Part shown: one piece after another, positions 47,301-62,800 of the stretch
Position numbering within the stretch: position 1 is the stretch's first letter
Layout of the letters: each line of letters starts with the position of its first letter
NCBI RefSeq assembly: GCF_024713975.1
Contig: NC_091097.1
Span: 10,608,361 to 10,672,360, forward strand
Reading direction: 5' to 3'
Length of the DNA stretch: 64,000 nt
From: Paralichthys olivaceus
Lineage: Eukaryota; Chordata; Actinopteri; Pleuronectiformes; Paralichthyidae
Translations under genes and position numbers: made by a program
Notes under the pieces: generated by a model
What the model saw: only the letters and a program-made list of their open reading frames with translations
Told to the model about the DNA's origin: nothing
Database searches by the model: none

Positions 47301-50300
47301 AGAGATCAACATATTCTTCCATAACTTTTTTTCTGTAGGTCATAGAGACTTGGAAGTTGGTTCCATCTCCACTAATGTGGGTATGCCCGATCCATTGGTA
47401 CCACCCGCGAGCTTCTACGACCTTTGGAAGGGGTAGGGTTAGGGTTGTGATTAGTGTTTGCTTTTTGGGTTGTGATTAGGGTTAGGGTTAGGGATGAAAA
47501 CCTATAGGAGTTCAAGATATTCTTCAATAACTTTTTTTTTGAAGGTCATAGAGACTTGGAAGTTGGTTCCATCTCCACTAAAGTGGCTATGCCCGATCCA
47601 TTGGGACCATCCCCGAGCTTCTACGACCTTCGGAAATGGTGAAACCATCAAATCTATTAAAAAAAGTACACGATATTTTGGAATAACTTTTTTTCTGAAA
47701 GTCATAGAGACTTGGGCATTTCAGGATTGATAAAGGGTAGCATGCCACACAACCACACCGAATTTCAGCACGTTTCGAGCAAGCAGCGCGGAGTTATTCA
47801 CCCTATGGTGAATATGGGTTAGAGTTGCAATGAGGGTTAGGGTTAGGGTTGTGATTAGGGTTAGGGTTGTGATTAGGGTTAGGGTTAGGGTTGTGATTAG
47901 GGTTAGGGTTAGGGAGGAGTACCCATTAGAGATCAACATATTCTTCCATAACTTTTTTTCTGTAGGTCATAGAGACTTGGAAGTTGGTTCCATCTCCACT
48001 AATGTGGGTATGCCCGATCCATTGGTACCACCCGCGAGCTTCTACGACCTTTGGAAGGGGTAGGGTTAGGGTTGTGATTAGTGTTTGCTTTTTGGGTTGT
48101 GATTAGGGTTAGGGTTAGGGATGAAAACCTATAGGAGTTCAAGATATTCTTCAATAACTTTTTTTTTGAAGGTCATAGAGACTTGGAAGTTGGTTCCATC
48201 TCCACTAAAGTGGCTATGCCCGATCCATTGGGACCATCCCCGAGCTTCTACGACCTTCGGAAATGGTGAAACCATCAAATCTATTAAAAAAAGTACACGA
48301 TATTTTGGAATAACTTTTTTTCTGAAAGTCATAGAGACTTGGGCATTTCAGGATTGATAAAGGGTAGCATGCCACACAACCACACCGAATTTCAGCACGT
48401 TTCGAGCAAGCAGCGCGGAGTTATTCACCCTATGGTGAATATGGGTTAGAGTTGCAATGAGGGTTAGGGTTAGGGTTGTGATTAGGGTTAGGGTTAGGGT
48501 TGTGATTAGGGTTAGGGTTAGGGATGAAAACCTATAGGAGTTCAAGATATTCTTCAATAACTTTTTTTTTGAATGTCATAGAGACTTGGAAGTTGGTTCC
48601 ATCTCCACTAAAGTGGCTATGCCCGATCCATTGGGACCATCCCCGAGCTTCTACGACCTTCGGAAATGGTGAAACCATCAAATCTATTAAAAAAAGTACA
48701 CGATATTTTGGAATAACTTTTTTTCTGAAAGTCATAGAGACTTGGGCATTTCAGGATTGATAAAGGGTAGCATGCCACACAACCACACCGAATTTCAGCA
48801 CGTTTCGAGCAAGCAGCGCGGAGTTATTCACCCTATGGTGAATATGGGTTAGAGTTGCAATGAGGGTTAGGGTTAGGGTTGTGATTAGGGTTAGGGTTAG
48901 GGTTGTGATTAGGGTTAGGGTTAGGGATGAAAACCTATAGGAGTTCAAGATATTCTTCAATAACTTTTTTTTTGAATGTCATAGAGACTTGGAAGTTGGT
49001 TCCATCTCCACTAAAGTGGCTATGCCCGATCCATTGGGACCATCCCCGAGCTTCTACGACCTTCGGAAATGGTGAAACCATCAAATCTATTAAAAAAAGT
49101 ACACGATATTTTGGAATAACTTTTTTTCTGAAAGTCATAGAGACTTGGGCATTTCAGGATTGATAAAGGGTAGCATGCCACACAACCACACCGAATTTCA
49201 GCACGTTTCGAGCAAGCAGCGCGGAGTTATTCACCCTATGGTGAATATGGGTTAGAGTTGCAATGAGGGTTAGGGTTAGGGTTGTGATTAGGGTTAGGGT
49301 TAGGGTTGTGATTAGGGTTAGGGTTAGGGAGGAGTACCCATTAGAGATCAACATATTCTTCCATAACTTTTTTTCTGTAGGTCATAGAGACTTGGAAGTT
49401 GGTTCCATCTCCACTAAAGTGGGTATGCCCGATCCATTGGGACCATCCCCGAGCTTCTACGACCTTTGGAAGGGGTAGGGTTGTGATTAGTGTTTGCTTT
49501 TTGGGTTGTGATTAGGGTTAGGGTTAGGGATGAAAACCTATAGGAGTTCAAGATATTCTTCAATAACTTATTTTTTGAAGGTCATAGAGACTTGGAAGTT
49601 GGTTCCATCTCCACTAAAGTGGCTATGCCCGATCCATTGGGACCATCCCCGAGCTTCTACGACCTTCGGAAATGGTGAAACCATCAAATCTATTAAAAAA
49701 AGTACACGATATTTTGGAATAACTTTTTTTCTGAAAGTCATAGAGACTTGGGCATTTCAGGATTGATAAAGGGTAGCATGCCACACAACCACACCGAATT
49801 TCAGCACGTTTCGAGCAAGCAGCGCGGAGTTATTCACCCTATGGTGAATATGGGTTAGAGTTGCAATGAGGGTTAGGGTTAGGGTTGTGATTAGGGTTAG
49901 GGTTAGGGTTGTGATTAGGGTTAGGGTTAGGGAGGAGTACCCATTAGAGATCAACATATTCTTCCATAACTTTTTTTCTGTAGGTCATAGAGACTTGGAA
50001 GTTGGTTCCATCTCCACTAAAGTGGGTATGCCCGATCCATTGGGACCATCCCCGAGCTTCTACGACCTTTGGAAGGGGTAGGGTTGTGATTAGTGTTTGC
50101 TTTTTGGGTTGTGATTAGGGTTAGGGTTAGGGATGAAAACCTATAGGAGTTCAAGATATTCTTCAATAACTTATTTTTTGAAGGTCATAGAGACTTGGAA
50201 GTTGGTTCCATCTCCACTAAAGTGGCTATGCCCGATCCATTGGGACCATCCCCGAGCTTCTACGACCTTCGGAAATGGTGAAACCATCAAATCTATTAAA

Positions 50301-53300
50301 AAAAGTACACGATGTTTTGGAATAACTTTTTTTCTGAAAGTCATAGAGACTTGGGCATTTCAGGATTGATAAAGGGTAGCATGCCACACAACCACACCGA
50401 ATTTCAGCACATTTCGAGCAAGCAGTGCGGAGTTATTCACCCTATGGTGAATATGGGTTAGAGTTGCAATGAGGGTTAGGGTTAGGGTTGTGATTAGGGT
50501 TAGGGTTAGGGAGGAGTACCCATTAGAGATCAACATATTCTTCCATAACTTTTTTTCTGTAGGTCATAGAGACTTGGAAGTTGGTTCCATCTCCACTAAT
50601 GTGGGTATGCCCGATCCATTGGTACCACCCGCGAGCTTCTACGACCTTTGGAAGGGGTAGGGTTAGGGTTGTGATTAGTGTTTGCTTTTTGGGTCGTGAT
50701 TAGGGTGAGGGTTAGGGATGAAAACCTATAGGAGTTCAAGATATTCTTCAATAACTTTTTTTCTGAAGGTCATAGAGACTTGGAAGTTGGTTCCATCTCC
50801 ACTAAAGTGACTATGCCCGATCCATTGGGACTATCCCCGAGCTTCTACGACCTTCGGAAATGGTGAAACCATCAAATCTATTAAAAAAAGTACACAATAT
50901 TTTGGAATAACTTTTTTTCTGAAAGTCATAGAGACTTGGGCATTTCAGGATTGATAAAGGGTAGCATGCTACACAACCACACCGAATTTCAGCACGTTTC
51001 GAGCAAGCAGCGCGGAGTTATTCACCCTATGGTGAATATGGGTTAGAGTTGCAATGAGGGTTAGGGTTAGGGTTGTGATTAGGGTTAGGGTTGTGATTAG
51101 GGTTAGGGTTAGGGTTGTGATTAGGGTTAGGGTTAGGGAGGAGTACCCATTAGAGATCAACATATTCTTCCATAACTTTTTTTCTGTAGGTCATAGAGAC
51201 TTGGAAGTTGGTTCCATCTCCACTAATGTGGGTATGCCCGATCCATTGGTACCACCCGCGAGCTTCTACGACCTTTGGAAGGGGTAGGGTTAGGGTTGTG
51301 ATTAGTGTTTGCTTTTTGGGTTGTGATTAGGGTTAGGGTTAGGGATGAAAACCTATAGGAGTTCAAGATATTCTTCAATAACTTTTTTTTTGAAGGTCAT
51401 AGAGACTTGGAAGTTGGTTCCATCTCCACTAAAGTGGCTATGCCCGATCCATTGGGACCATCCCCGAGCTTCTACGACCTTCGGAAATGGTGAAACCATC
51501 AAATCTATTTAAAAAAGTACACGATATTTTGGAATAACTTTTTTTCTGAAAGTCATAGAGACTTGGGCATTTCAGGATTGATAAAGGGTAGCATGCCACA
51601 CAACCACACCGAATTTCAGCACGTTTCGAGCAAGCAGCGCGGAGTTATTCACCCTATGGTGAATATGGGTTAGAGTTGCAATGAGGGTTAGGGTTAGGGT
51701 TGTGATTAGGGTTAGGGTTGTGATTAGGGTTAGGGTTAGGGTTGTGATTAGGGTTAGGGTTAGGGAGGAGTACCCATTAGAGATCAACATATTCTTCCAT
51801 AACTTTTTTTCTGTAGGTCATAGAGACTTGGAAGTTGGTTCCATCTCCACTAATGTGGGTATGCCCGATCCATTGGTACCACCCGCGAGCTTCTACGACC
51901 TTTGGAAGGGGTAGGGTTAGGGTTGTGATTAGTGTTTGCTTTTTGGGTTGTGATTAGGGTTAGGGTTAGGGATGAAAACCTATAGGAGTTCAAGATATTC
52001 TTCAATAACTTTTTTTTTGAAGGTCATAGAGACTTGGAAGTTGGTTCCATCTCCACTAAAGTGGCTATGCCCGATCCATTGGGACCATCCCCGAGCTTCT
52101 ACGACCTTCGGAAATGGTGAAACCATCAAATCTATTTAAAAAAGTACACGATATTTTGGAATAACTTTTTTTCTGAAAGTCATAGAGACTTGGGCATTTC
52201 AGGATTGATAAAGGGTAGCATGCCACACAACCACACCGAATTTCAGCACGTTTCGAGCAAGCAGCGCGGAGTTATTCACCCTATGGTGAATATGGGTTAG
52301 AGTTGCAATGAGGGTTAGGGTTAGGGTTGTGATTAGGGTTAGGGTTAGGGTTGTGATTAGGGTTAGGGTTAGGGTTGTGATTAGGGTTAGGGTTAGGGAT
52401 GAAAACCTATAGGAGTTCAAGATATTCTTTAATAACTTTTTTTTTGAATGTCATAGAGACTTGGAAGTTGGTTCCATCTCCACTAAAGTGGCTATGCCCG
52501 ATCCATTGGGACCATCCCCGAGCTTCTACGACCTTCGGAAATGGTGAAACCATCAAATCTATTAAAAAAAGTACACGATATTTTGGAATAACTTTTTTTC
52601 TGAAAGTCATAGAGACTTGGGCATTTCAGGATTGATAAAGGGTAGCATGCCACACAACCACACCGAATTTCAGCACGTTTCGAGCAAGCAGCGCGGAGTT
52701 ATTCACCCTATGGTGAATATGGGTTAGAGTTGCAATGAGGGTTAGGGTTAGGGTTGTGATTAGGGTTAGGGTTAGGGTTGTGATTAGGGTTAGGGTTAGG
52801 GAGGAGTACCCATTAGAGATCAACATATTCTTCCATAACTTTTTTTCTGTAGGTCATAGAGACTTGGAAGTTGGTTCCATCTCCACTAAAGTGGGTATGC
52901 CCGATCCATTGGGACCATCCCCGAGCTTCTACGACCTTTGGAAGGGGTAGGGTTGTGATTAGTGTTTGCTTTTTGGGTTGTGATTAGGGTTAGGGTTAGG
53001 GATGAAAACCTATAGGAGTTCAAGATATTCTTCAATAACTTATTTTTTGAAGGTCATAGAGACTTGGAAGTTGGTTCCATCTCCACTAAAGTGGCTATGC
53101 CCGATCCATTGGGACCATCCCCGAGCTTCTACGACCTTCGGAAATGGTGAAACCATCAAATCTATTAAAAAAAGTACACGATGTTTTGGAATAACTTTTT
53201 TTCTGAAAGTCATAGAGACTTGGGCATTTCAGGATTGATAAAGGGTAGCATGCCACACAACCACACCGAATTTCAGCACATTTCGAGCAAGCAGTGCGGA

Positions 53301-54952
53301 GTTATTCACCCTATGGTGAATATGGGTTAGAGTTGCAATGAGGGTTAGGGTTAGGGTTGTGATTAGGGTTAGGGTTAGGGAGGAGTACCCATTAGAGATC
53401 AACATATTCTTCCATAACTTTTTTTCTGTAGGTCATAGAGACTTGGAAGTTGGTTCCATCTCCACTAATGTGGGTATGCCCGATCCATTGGTACCACCCG
53501 CGAGCTTCTACGACCTTTGGAAGGGGTAGGGTTAGGGTTGTGATTAGTGTTTGCTTTTTGGGTCGTGATTAGGGTGAGGGTTAGGGATGAAAACCTATAG
53601 GAGTTCAAGATATTCTTCAATAACTTTTTTTCTGAAGGTCATAGAGACTTGGAAGTTGGTTCCATCTCCACTAAAGTGACTATGCCCGATCCATTGGGAC
53701 TATCCCCGAGCTTCTACGACCTTCGGAAATGGTGAAACCATCAAATCTATTAAAAAAAGTACACAATATTTTGGAATAACTTTTTTTCTGAAAGTCATAG
53801 AGACTTGGGCATTTCAGGATTGATAAAGGGTAGCATGCTACACAACCACACCGAATTTCAGCACGTTTCGAGCAAGCAGCGCGGAGTTATTCACCCTATG
53901 GTGAATATGGGTTAGAGTTGCAATGAGGGTTAGGGTTAGGGTTGTGATTAGGGTTAGGGTTGTGATTAGGGTTAGGGTTAGGGTTGTGATTAGGGTTAGG
54001 GTTAGGGAGGAGTACCCATTAGAGATCAACATATTCTTCCATAACTTTTTTTCTGTAGGTCATAGAGACTTGGAAGTTGGTTCCATCTCCACTAATGTGG
54101 GTATGCCCGATCCATTGGTACCACCCGCGAGCTTCTACGACCTTTGGAAGGGGTAGGGTTAGGGTTGTGATTAGTGTTTGCTTTTTGGGTTGTGATTAGG
54201 GTTAGGGTTAGGGATGAAAACCTATAGGAGTTCAAGATATTCTTCAATAACTTTTTTTTTGAAGGTCATAGAGACTTGGAAGTTGGTTCCATCTCCACTA
54301 AAGTGGCTATGCCCGATCCATTGGGACCATCCCCGAGCTTCTACGACCTTCGGAAATGGTGAAACCATCAAATCTATTTAAAAAAGTACACGATATTTTG
54401 GAATAACTTTTTTTCTGAAAGTCATAGAGACTTGGGCATTTCAGGATTGATAAAGGGTAGCATGCCACACAACCACACCGAATTTCAGCACGTTTCGAGC
54501 AAGCAGCGCGGAGTTATTCACCCTATGGTGAATATGGGTTAGAGTTGCAATGAGGGTTAGGGTTAGGGTTGTGATTAGGGTTAGGGTTAGGGTTGTGATT
54601 AGGGTTAGGGTTAGGGATGAAAACCTATAGGAGTTCAAGATATTCTTCAATAACTTTTTTTTTGAATGTCATAGAGACTTGGAAGTTGGTTCCATCTCCA
54701 CTAAAGTGGCTATGCCCGATCCATTGGGACCATCCCCGAGCTTCTACGACCTTTGGAAATGGTGAAACCATCAAATCTATTAAAAAAAGTACACGATATT
54801 TTGGAATAACTTTTTTTCTGAAAGTCATAGAGACTTGGGCATTTCAGGATTGATAAAGGGTAGCATGCCACACAACCACACCGAATTTCAGCACGTTTCG
54901 AGCAAGCAGCGCGGAGTTATTCACCCTATGGTGAATATGGGTTAGAGTTGCA
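41313..54952 (+). repeat. Higher-order block with 4,075-bp period and length variants
   Basis: Spacings 603, 603, 585, 627, 627, 1030 (627+403) recur. The period is 4,075 bp (41,916 to 45,991), then 4,478 bp (45,991 to 50,469, one extra 403-bp unit), then a shortened 2,869 bp (50,469 to 53,338). Private variants mark equivalent positions: GATGTTTTGG with CAGTGCGGAG, and GCATGCTACACAAC near 42,411, 46,486, 50,964 and 53,833. Confidence 0.88.
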
Positions 54953-57900
54953 ATGAGGGTTAGGGTTAGGGTTGTGATTAGGGTTAGGGTTAGGGTTGTG
55001 ATTAGGGTTAGGGTTAGGGAGGAGTACCCATTAGAGATCAACATATTCTTCCATAACTTTTTTTCTGTAGGTCATAGAGACTTGGAAGTTGGTTCCATCT
55101 CCACTAAAGTGGGTATGCCCGATCCATTGGGACCATCCCCGAGCTTCTACGACCTTTGGAAGGGGTAGGGTTGTGATTAGTGTTTGCTTTTTGGGTTGTG
55201 ATTAGGGTTAGGGTTAGGGATGAAAACCTATAGGAGTTCAAGATATTCTTCAATAACTTATTTTTTGAAGGTCATAGAGACTTGGAAGTTGGTTCCATCT
55301 CCACTAAAGTGGCTATGCCCGATCCATTGGGACCATCCCCGAGCTTCTACGACCTTCGGAAATGGTGAAACCATCAAATCTATTAAAAAAAGTACACGAT
55401 GTTTTGGAATAACTTTTTTTCTGAAAGTCATAGAGACTTGGGCATTTCAGGATTGATAAATGGTAGCATGCCACACAACCACACCGAATTTCAGCACATT
55501 TCGAGCAAGCAGTGCGGAGTTATTCACCCTATGGTGAATATGGGTTAGAGTTGCAATGAGGGTTAGGGTTAGGGTTGTGATTAGGGTTAGGGTTGTGATT
55601 AGGGTTAGGGTTAGGGTTGTGATTAGGGTTAGGGTTAGGGAGGAGTACCCATTAGAGATCAACATATTCTTCCATAACTTTTTTTCTGTAGGTCATAGAG
55701 ACTTGGAAGTTGGTTCCATCTCCACTAATGTGGGTATGCCCGATCCATTGGTACCACCCGCGAGCTTCTACGACCTTTGGAAGGGGTAGGGTTAGGGTTG
55801 TGATTAGTGTTTGCTTTTTGGGTCGTGATTAGGGTTAGGGTTAGGGATGAAAACCTATAGGAGTTCAAGATATTCTTCAATAACTTTTTTTCTGAAGGTC
55901 ATAGAGACTTGGAAGTTGGTTCCATCTCCACTAAAGTGACTATGCCCGATCCATTGGGACTATCCCCGAGCTTCTACGACCTTCGGAAATGGTGAAACCA
56001 TCAAATCTATTAAAAAAAGTACACGATATTTTGGAATAACTTTTTTTCTGAAAGTCATAGAGACTTGGACATTTCAGGATTGATAAAGGTTAGCCTGCCA
56101 CACAACCACACCGAATTTCAGCACATTTCGAGCAAGCAGCGCGGAGTTATTCACCCTATGATGAATATGGGTTAGAGTTGCAATGAGGGTTAGGGTTAGG
56201 GTTGTGATTAGGGTTAGGGTTAGGGTTGTGATTAGGGTTAGGGTTAGGGTTGTGATTAGGGTTAGGGTTAGGGAGGAGTACCCATTAGAGATCAACATAT
56301 TCTTCCATAACTTTTTTTCTGTAGGTCATAGAGACTTGGAAGTTGGTTCCATCTCCACTAAAGTGGGTATGCCCGATCCATTGGGACCATCCCCGAGCTT
56401 CTACGACCTTTGGAAGGGGTAGGGTTGTGATTAGTGTTTGCTTTTTGGGTTGTGATTAGGGTTAGGGTTAGGGATGAAAACCTATAGGAGTTCAAGATAT
56501 TCTTCAATAACTTATTTTTTGAAGGTCATAGAGACTTGGAAGTTGGTTCCATCTCCACTAAAGTGGCTATGCCCGATCCATTGGGACCATCCCCGAGCTT
56601 CTACGACCTTCGGAAATGGTGAAACCATCAAATCTATTAAAAAAAGTACACGATGTTTTGGAATAACTTTTTTTCTGAAAGTCATAGAGACTTGGGCATT
56701 TCAGGATTGATAAATGGTAGCATGCCACACAACCACACCGAATTTCAGCACATTTCGAGCAAGCAGTGCGGAGTTATTCACCCTATGGTGAATATGGGTT
56801 AGAGTTGCAATGAGGGTTAGGGTTAGGGTTGTGATTAGGGTTAGGGAGGAGTACCCATTAGAGATCAACATATTCTTCCATAACTTTTTTTCTGTAGGTC
56901 ATAGAGACTTGGAAGTTGGTTCCATCTCCACTAATGTGGGTATGCCCGATCCATTGGTACCACCCGCGAGCTTCTACGACCTTTGGAAGGGGTAGGGTTA
57001 GGGTTGTGATTAGTGTTTGCTTTTTGGGTCGTGATTAGGGTGAGGGTTAGGGATGAAAACCTATAGGAGTTCAAGATATTCTTCAATAACTTTTTTTCTG
57101 AAGGTCATAGAGACTTGGAAGTTGGTTCCATCTCCACTAAAGTGACTATGCCCGATCCATTGGGACTATCCCCGAGCTTCTACGACCTTCGGAAATGGTG
57201 AAACCATCAAATCTATTAAAAAAAGTACACAATATTTTGGAATAACTTTTTTTCTGAAAGTCATAGAGACTTGGGCATTTCAGGATTGATAAAGGGTAGC
57301 ATGCCACACAACCACACCGAATTTCAGCACGTTTCGAGCAAGCAGCGCGGAGTTATTCACCCTATGGTGAATATGGGTTAGAGTTGCAATGAGGGTTAGG
57401 GTTAGGGTTGTGATTAGGGTTAGGGTTAGGGTTGTGATTAGGGTTAGGGTTAGGGAGGAGTACCCATTAGAGATCAACATATTCTTCCATAACTTTTTTT
57501 CTGTAGGTCATAGAGACTTGGAAGTTGGTTCCATCTCCACTAATGTGGGTATGCCCGATCCATTGGTACCACCCGCGAGCTTCTACGACCTTTGGAAGGG
57601 GTAGGGTTAGGGTTGTGATTAGTGTTTGCTTTTTGGGTCGTGATTAGGGTTAGGGTTAGGGATGAAAACCTATAGGAGTTCAAGATATTCTTCAATAACT
57701 TTTTTTCTGAAGGTCATAGAGACTTGGAAGTTGGTTCCATCTCCACTAAAGTGACTATGCCCGATCCATTGGGACTATCCCCGAGCTTCTACGACCTTCG
57801 GAAATGGTGAAACCATCAAATCTATTAAAAAAAGTACACGATATTTTGGAATAACTTTTTTTCTGAAAGTCATAGAGACTTGGACATTTCAGGATTGATA

Positions 57901-59866
57901 AAGGTTAGCCTGCCACACAACCACACCGAATTTCAGCACATTTCGAGCAAGCAGCGCGGAGTTATTCACCCTATGATGAATATGGGTTAGAGTTGCAATG
58001 AGGGTTAGGGTTAGGGTTGTGATTAGGGTTAGGGTTAGGGTTGTGATTAGGGTTAGGGTTAGGGTTGTGATTAGGGTTAGGGTTAGGGAGGAGTACCCAT
58101 TAGAGATCAACATATTCTTCCATAACTTTTTTTCTGTAGGTCATAGAGACTTGGAAGTTGGTTCCATCTCCACTAAAGTGGGTATGCCCGATCCATTGGG
58201 ACCATCCCCGAGCTTCTACGACCTTTGGAAGGGGTAGGGTTGTGATTAGTGTTTGCTTTTTGGGTTGTGATTAGGGTTAGGGTTAGGGATGAAAACCTAT
58301 AGGAGTTCAAGATATTCTTCAATAACTTATTTTTTGAAGGTCATAGAGACTTGGAAGTTGGTTCCATCTCCACTAAAGTGGCTATGCCCGATCCATTGGG
58401 ACCATCCCCGAGCTTCTACGACCTTCGGAAATGGTGAAACCATCAAATCTATTAAAAAAAGTACACGATGTTTTGGAATAACTTTTTTTCTGAAAGTCAT
58501 AGAGACTTGGGCATTTCAGGATTGATAAAGGGTAGCATGCCACACAACCACACCGAATTTCAGCACATTTCGAGCAAGCAGTGCGGAGTTATTCACCCTA
58601 TGGTGAATATGGGTTAGAGTTGCAATGAGGGTTAGGGTTAGGGTTGTGATTAGGGTTAGGGTTAGGGTTGTGATTAGGGTTAGGGTTAGGGAGGAGTACC
58701 CATTAGAGATCAACATATTCTTCCATAACTTTTTTTCTGTAGGTCATAGAGACTTGGAAGTTGGTTCCATCTCCACTAATGTGGGTATGCCCGATCCATT
58801 GGTACCACCCGCGAGCTTCTACGACCTTTGGAAGGGGTAGGGTTAGGGTTGTGATTAGTGTTTGCTTTTTGGGTCGTGATTAGGGTTAGGGTTAGGGATG
58901 AAAACCTATAGGAGTTCAAGATATTCTTCAATAACTTTTTTTCTGAAGGTCATAGAGACTTGGAAGTTGGTTCCATCTCCACTAAAGTGACTATGCCCGA
59001 TCCATTGTGACTATCCCCGAGCTTCTACGACCTTCGGAAATGGTGAAACCATCAAATCTATTAAAAAAAGTACACAATATTTTGGAATAACTTTTTTTCT
59101 GAAAGTCATAGAGACTTGGACATTTCAGGATTGATAAAGGTTAGCCTGCCACACAACCACACCGAATTTCAGCACATTTCGAGCAAGCAGCGCGGAGTTA
59201 TTCACCCTATGATGAATATGGGTTAGAGTTGCAATGAGGGTTAGGGTTAGGGTTGTGATTAGGGTTAGGGTTAGGGTTGTGATTAGGGTTAGGGTTAGGG
59301 TTGTGATTAGGGTTAGGGTTAGGGAGGAGTACCCATTAGAGATCAACATATTCTTCCATAACTTTTTTTCTGTAGGTCATAGAGACTTGGAAGTTGGTTC
59401 CATCTCCACTAATGTGGGTATGCCCGATCCATTGGTACCACCCGCGAGCTTCTACGACCTTTGGAAGGGGTAGGGTTAGGGTTGTGATTAGTGTTTGCTT
59501 TTTGGGTTGTGATTAGGGTTAGGGTTAGGGATGAAAACCTATAGGAGTTCAAGATATTCTTCAATAACTTTTTTTTTGAAGGTCATAGAGACTTGGAAGT
59601 TGGTTCCATCTCCACTAAAGTGGCTATGCCCGATCCATTGGGACCATCCCCGAGCTTCTACGACCTTCGGAAATGGTGAAACCATCAAATCTATTAAAAA
59701 AAGTACACGATATTTTGGAATAACTTTTTTTCTGAAAGTCATAGAGACTTGGGCATTTCAGGATTGATAAAGGGTAGCATGCCACACAACCACACCGAAT
59801 TTCAGCACGTTTCGAGCAAGCAGCGCAGAGTTATTCACCCTATGGTGAATATGGGTCAGAGTTGCA

Positions 59867-62800
59867 ATGAGGGTTAGGGTTAGAGTTGCAATGAGGGTTA
59901 GGGTTAGGGTTGTGATTAGGGTTAGGGTTAGGGTTGTGATTAGGGTTAGGGTTAGGGAGGAGTACCCATTAGAGATCAACATATTCTTCCATAACTTTTT
60001 TTCTGTAGGTCATAGAGACTTGGAAGTTGGTTCCATCTCCACTAATGTGGGTATGCCCGATCCATTGGTACCACCCGCGAGCTTCTACGACCTTTGGAAG
60101 GGGTAGGGTTAGGGTTGTGATTAGTGTTTGCTTTTTGGGTCGTGATTAGGGTTAGGGTTAGGGATGAAAACCTATAGGAGTTCAAGATATTCTTCAATAA
60201 CTTTTTTTTTGAATGTCATAGAGACTTGGAAGTTGGTTCCATCTCCACTAAAGTGGCTATGCCCGATCCATTGTGACCATCCCCGAGCTTCTACGACCTT
60301 CGGAAATGGTGAAACCATCAAATCTATTAAAAAAAGTACACGATATTTTGGAATAACTTTTTTTCTGAAAGTCATAGAGACTTGGGCATTTCAGGATTGA
60401 TAAAGGGTAGCATGCCACACAACCACACCGAATTTCAGCACGATTCGAGCAAGCAGCGCGGAGTTATTCACCCTATGGTGAATATGGGTTAGAGTTGCAA
60501 TGAGGGTTAGGGTTAGGGTTGTGATTAGGGTTAGGGTTAGGGTTGTGATTAGGGTTAGGGTTAGGGTTGTGATTAGGGTTAGGGTTAGGGAGGAGTACCC
60601 ATTAGAGATCAACATATTCTTCCATAACTTTTTTTCTGTAGGTCATAGAGACTTGTAAGTTGGTTCCATCTCCACTAATGTGGGTATGCCCGATCCATTG
60701 GTACCACCCGCGAGCTTCTACGACCTTTGGAAGGGGTAGGGTTAGGGTTGTGATTAGTGTTTGCTTTTTGGGTCGTGATTAGGGTTAGGGTTAGGGATGA
60801 AAACCTATAGGAGTTCAAGATATTCTTCAATAACTTTTTTTCTGAAGGTCATAGAGACTTGGAAGTTGGTTCCATCTCCACTAAAGTGACTATGCCCGAT
60901 CCATTGGGACTATCCCCGAGCTTCTACGACCTTCGGAAATGGTGAAACCATCAAATCTATTAAAAAAAGTACACGATATTTTGGAATAACTTTTTTTCTG
61001 AAAGTCATAGAGACTTGGACATTTCAGGATTGATAAAGGTTAGCCTGCCACACAACCACACCGAATTTCAGCACATTTCGAGCAAGCAGCGCGGAGTTAT
61101 TCACCCTATGATGAATATGGGTTAGAGTTGCAATGAGGGTTAGGGTTAGGGTTGTGATTAGGGTTAGGGTTAGGGTTGTGATTAGGGTTAGGGTTAGGGA
61201 GGAGTACCCATTAGAGATCAACATATTCTTCCATAACCTTTTTTCTGTAGGTCATAGAGACTTGGAAGTTGGTTCCATCTCCACTAATGTGGGTATGCCC
61301 GATCCATTGGTACCACCCGCGAGCTTCTACGACCTTTGGAAGGGGCAGGGTTAGGGTTGTGATTAGTGTTTGCTTTTTGGGTTGTGATTAGGGTTAGGGT
61401 TAGGGATGAAAACCTATAGGAGTTCAAGATATTCTTCAATAACTTTTTTTTTGAATGTCATAGAGACTTGGAAGTTGGTTCCATCGCCACTAAAGTGGCT
61501 ATGCCCGATCCATTGTGACCATCCCCGAGCTTCTACGACCTTCGGAAATGGTGAAACCATCAAATCTATTAAAAAAAGTACACGATATTTTGGAATAACT
61601 TTTTTTCTGAAAGTCATAGAGACTTGGGCATTTCAGGATTGATAAAGGGTAGCATGCCACACAACCACACCGAATTTCAGCACGTTTCGAGCAAGCAGCG
61701 CAGAGTTATTCACCCTATGGTGAATATGGGTCAGAGTTGCAATGAGGGTTAGGGTTAGAGTTGCAATGAGGGTTAGGGTTAGGGTTGTGATTAGGGTTAG
61801 GGTTAGGGTTGTGATTAGGGTTAGGGTTAGGGAGGAGTACCCATTAGAGATCAACATATTCTTCCATAACTTTTTTTCTGTAGGTCATAGAGACTTGGAA
61901 GTTGGTTCCATCTCCACTAATGTGGGTATGCCCGATCCATTGGTACCACCCGCGAGCTTCTACGACCTTTGGAAGGGGTAGGGTTAGGGTTGTGATTAGT
62001 GTTTGCTTTTTGGGTCGTGATTAGGGTTAGGGTTAGGGATGAAAACCTATAGGAGTTCAAGATATTCTTCAATAACTTTTTTTTTGAATGTCATAGAGAC
62101 TTGGAAGTTGGTTCCATCTCCACTAAAGTGGCTATGCCCGATCCATTGTGACCATCCCCGAGCTTCTACGACCTTCGGAAATGGTGAAACCATCAAATCT
62201 ATTAAAAAAAGTACACGATATTTTGGAATAACTTTTTTTCTGAAAGTCATAGAGACTTGGGCATTTCAGGATTGATAAAGGGTAGCATGCCACACAACCA
62301 CACCGAATTTCAGCACGATTCGAGCAAGCAGCGCGGAGTTATTCACCCTATGGTGAATATGGGTTAGAGTTGCAATGAGGGTTAGGGTTAGGGTTGTGAT
62401 TAGGGTTAGGGTTAGGGTTGTGATTAGGGTTAGGGTTAGGGTTGTGATTAGGGTTAGGGTTAGGGAGGAGTACCCATTAGAGATCAACATATTCTTCCAT
62501 AACTTTTTTTCTGTAGGTCATAGAGACTTGTAAGTTGGTTCCATCTCCACTAATGTGGGTATGCCCGATCCATTGGTACCACCCGCGAGCTTCTACGACC
62601 TTTGGAAGGGGTAGGGTTAGGGTTGTGATTAGTGTTTGCTTTTTGGGTCGTGATTAGGGTTAGGGTTAGGGATGAAAACCTATAGGAGTTCAAGATATTC
62701 TTCAATAACTTTTTTTCTGAAGGTCATAGAGACTTGGAAGTTGGTTCCATCTCCACTAAAGTGACTATGCCCGATCCATTGGGACTATCCCCGAGCTTCT

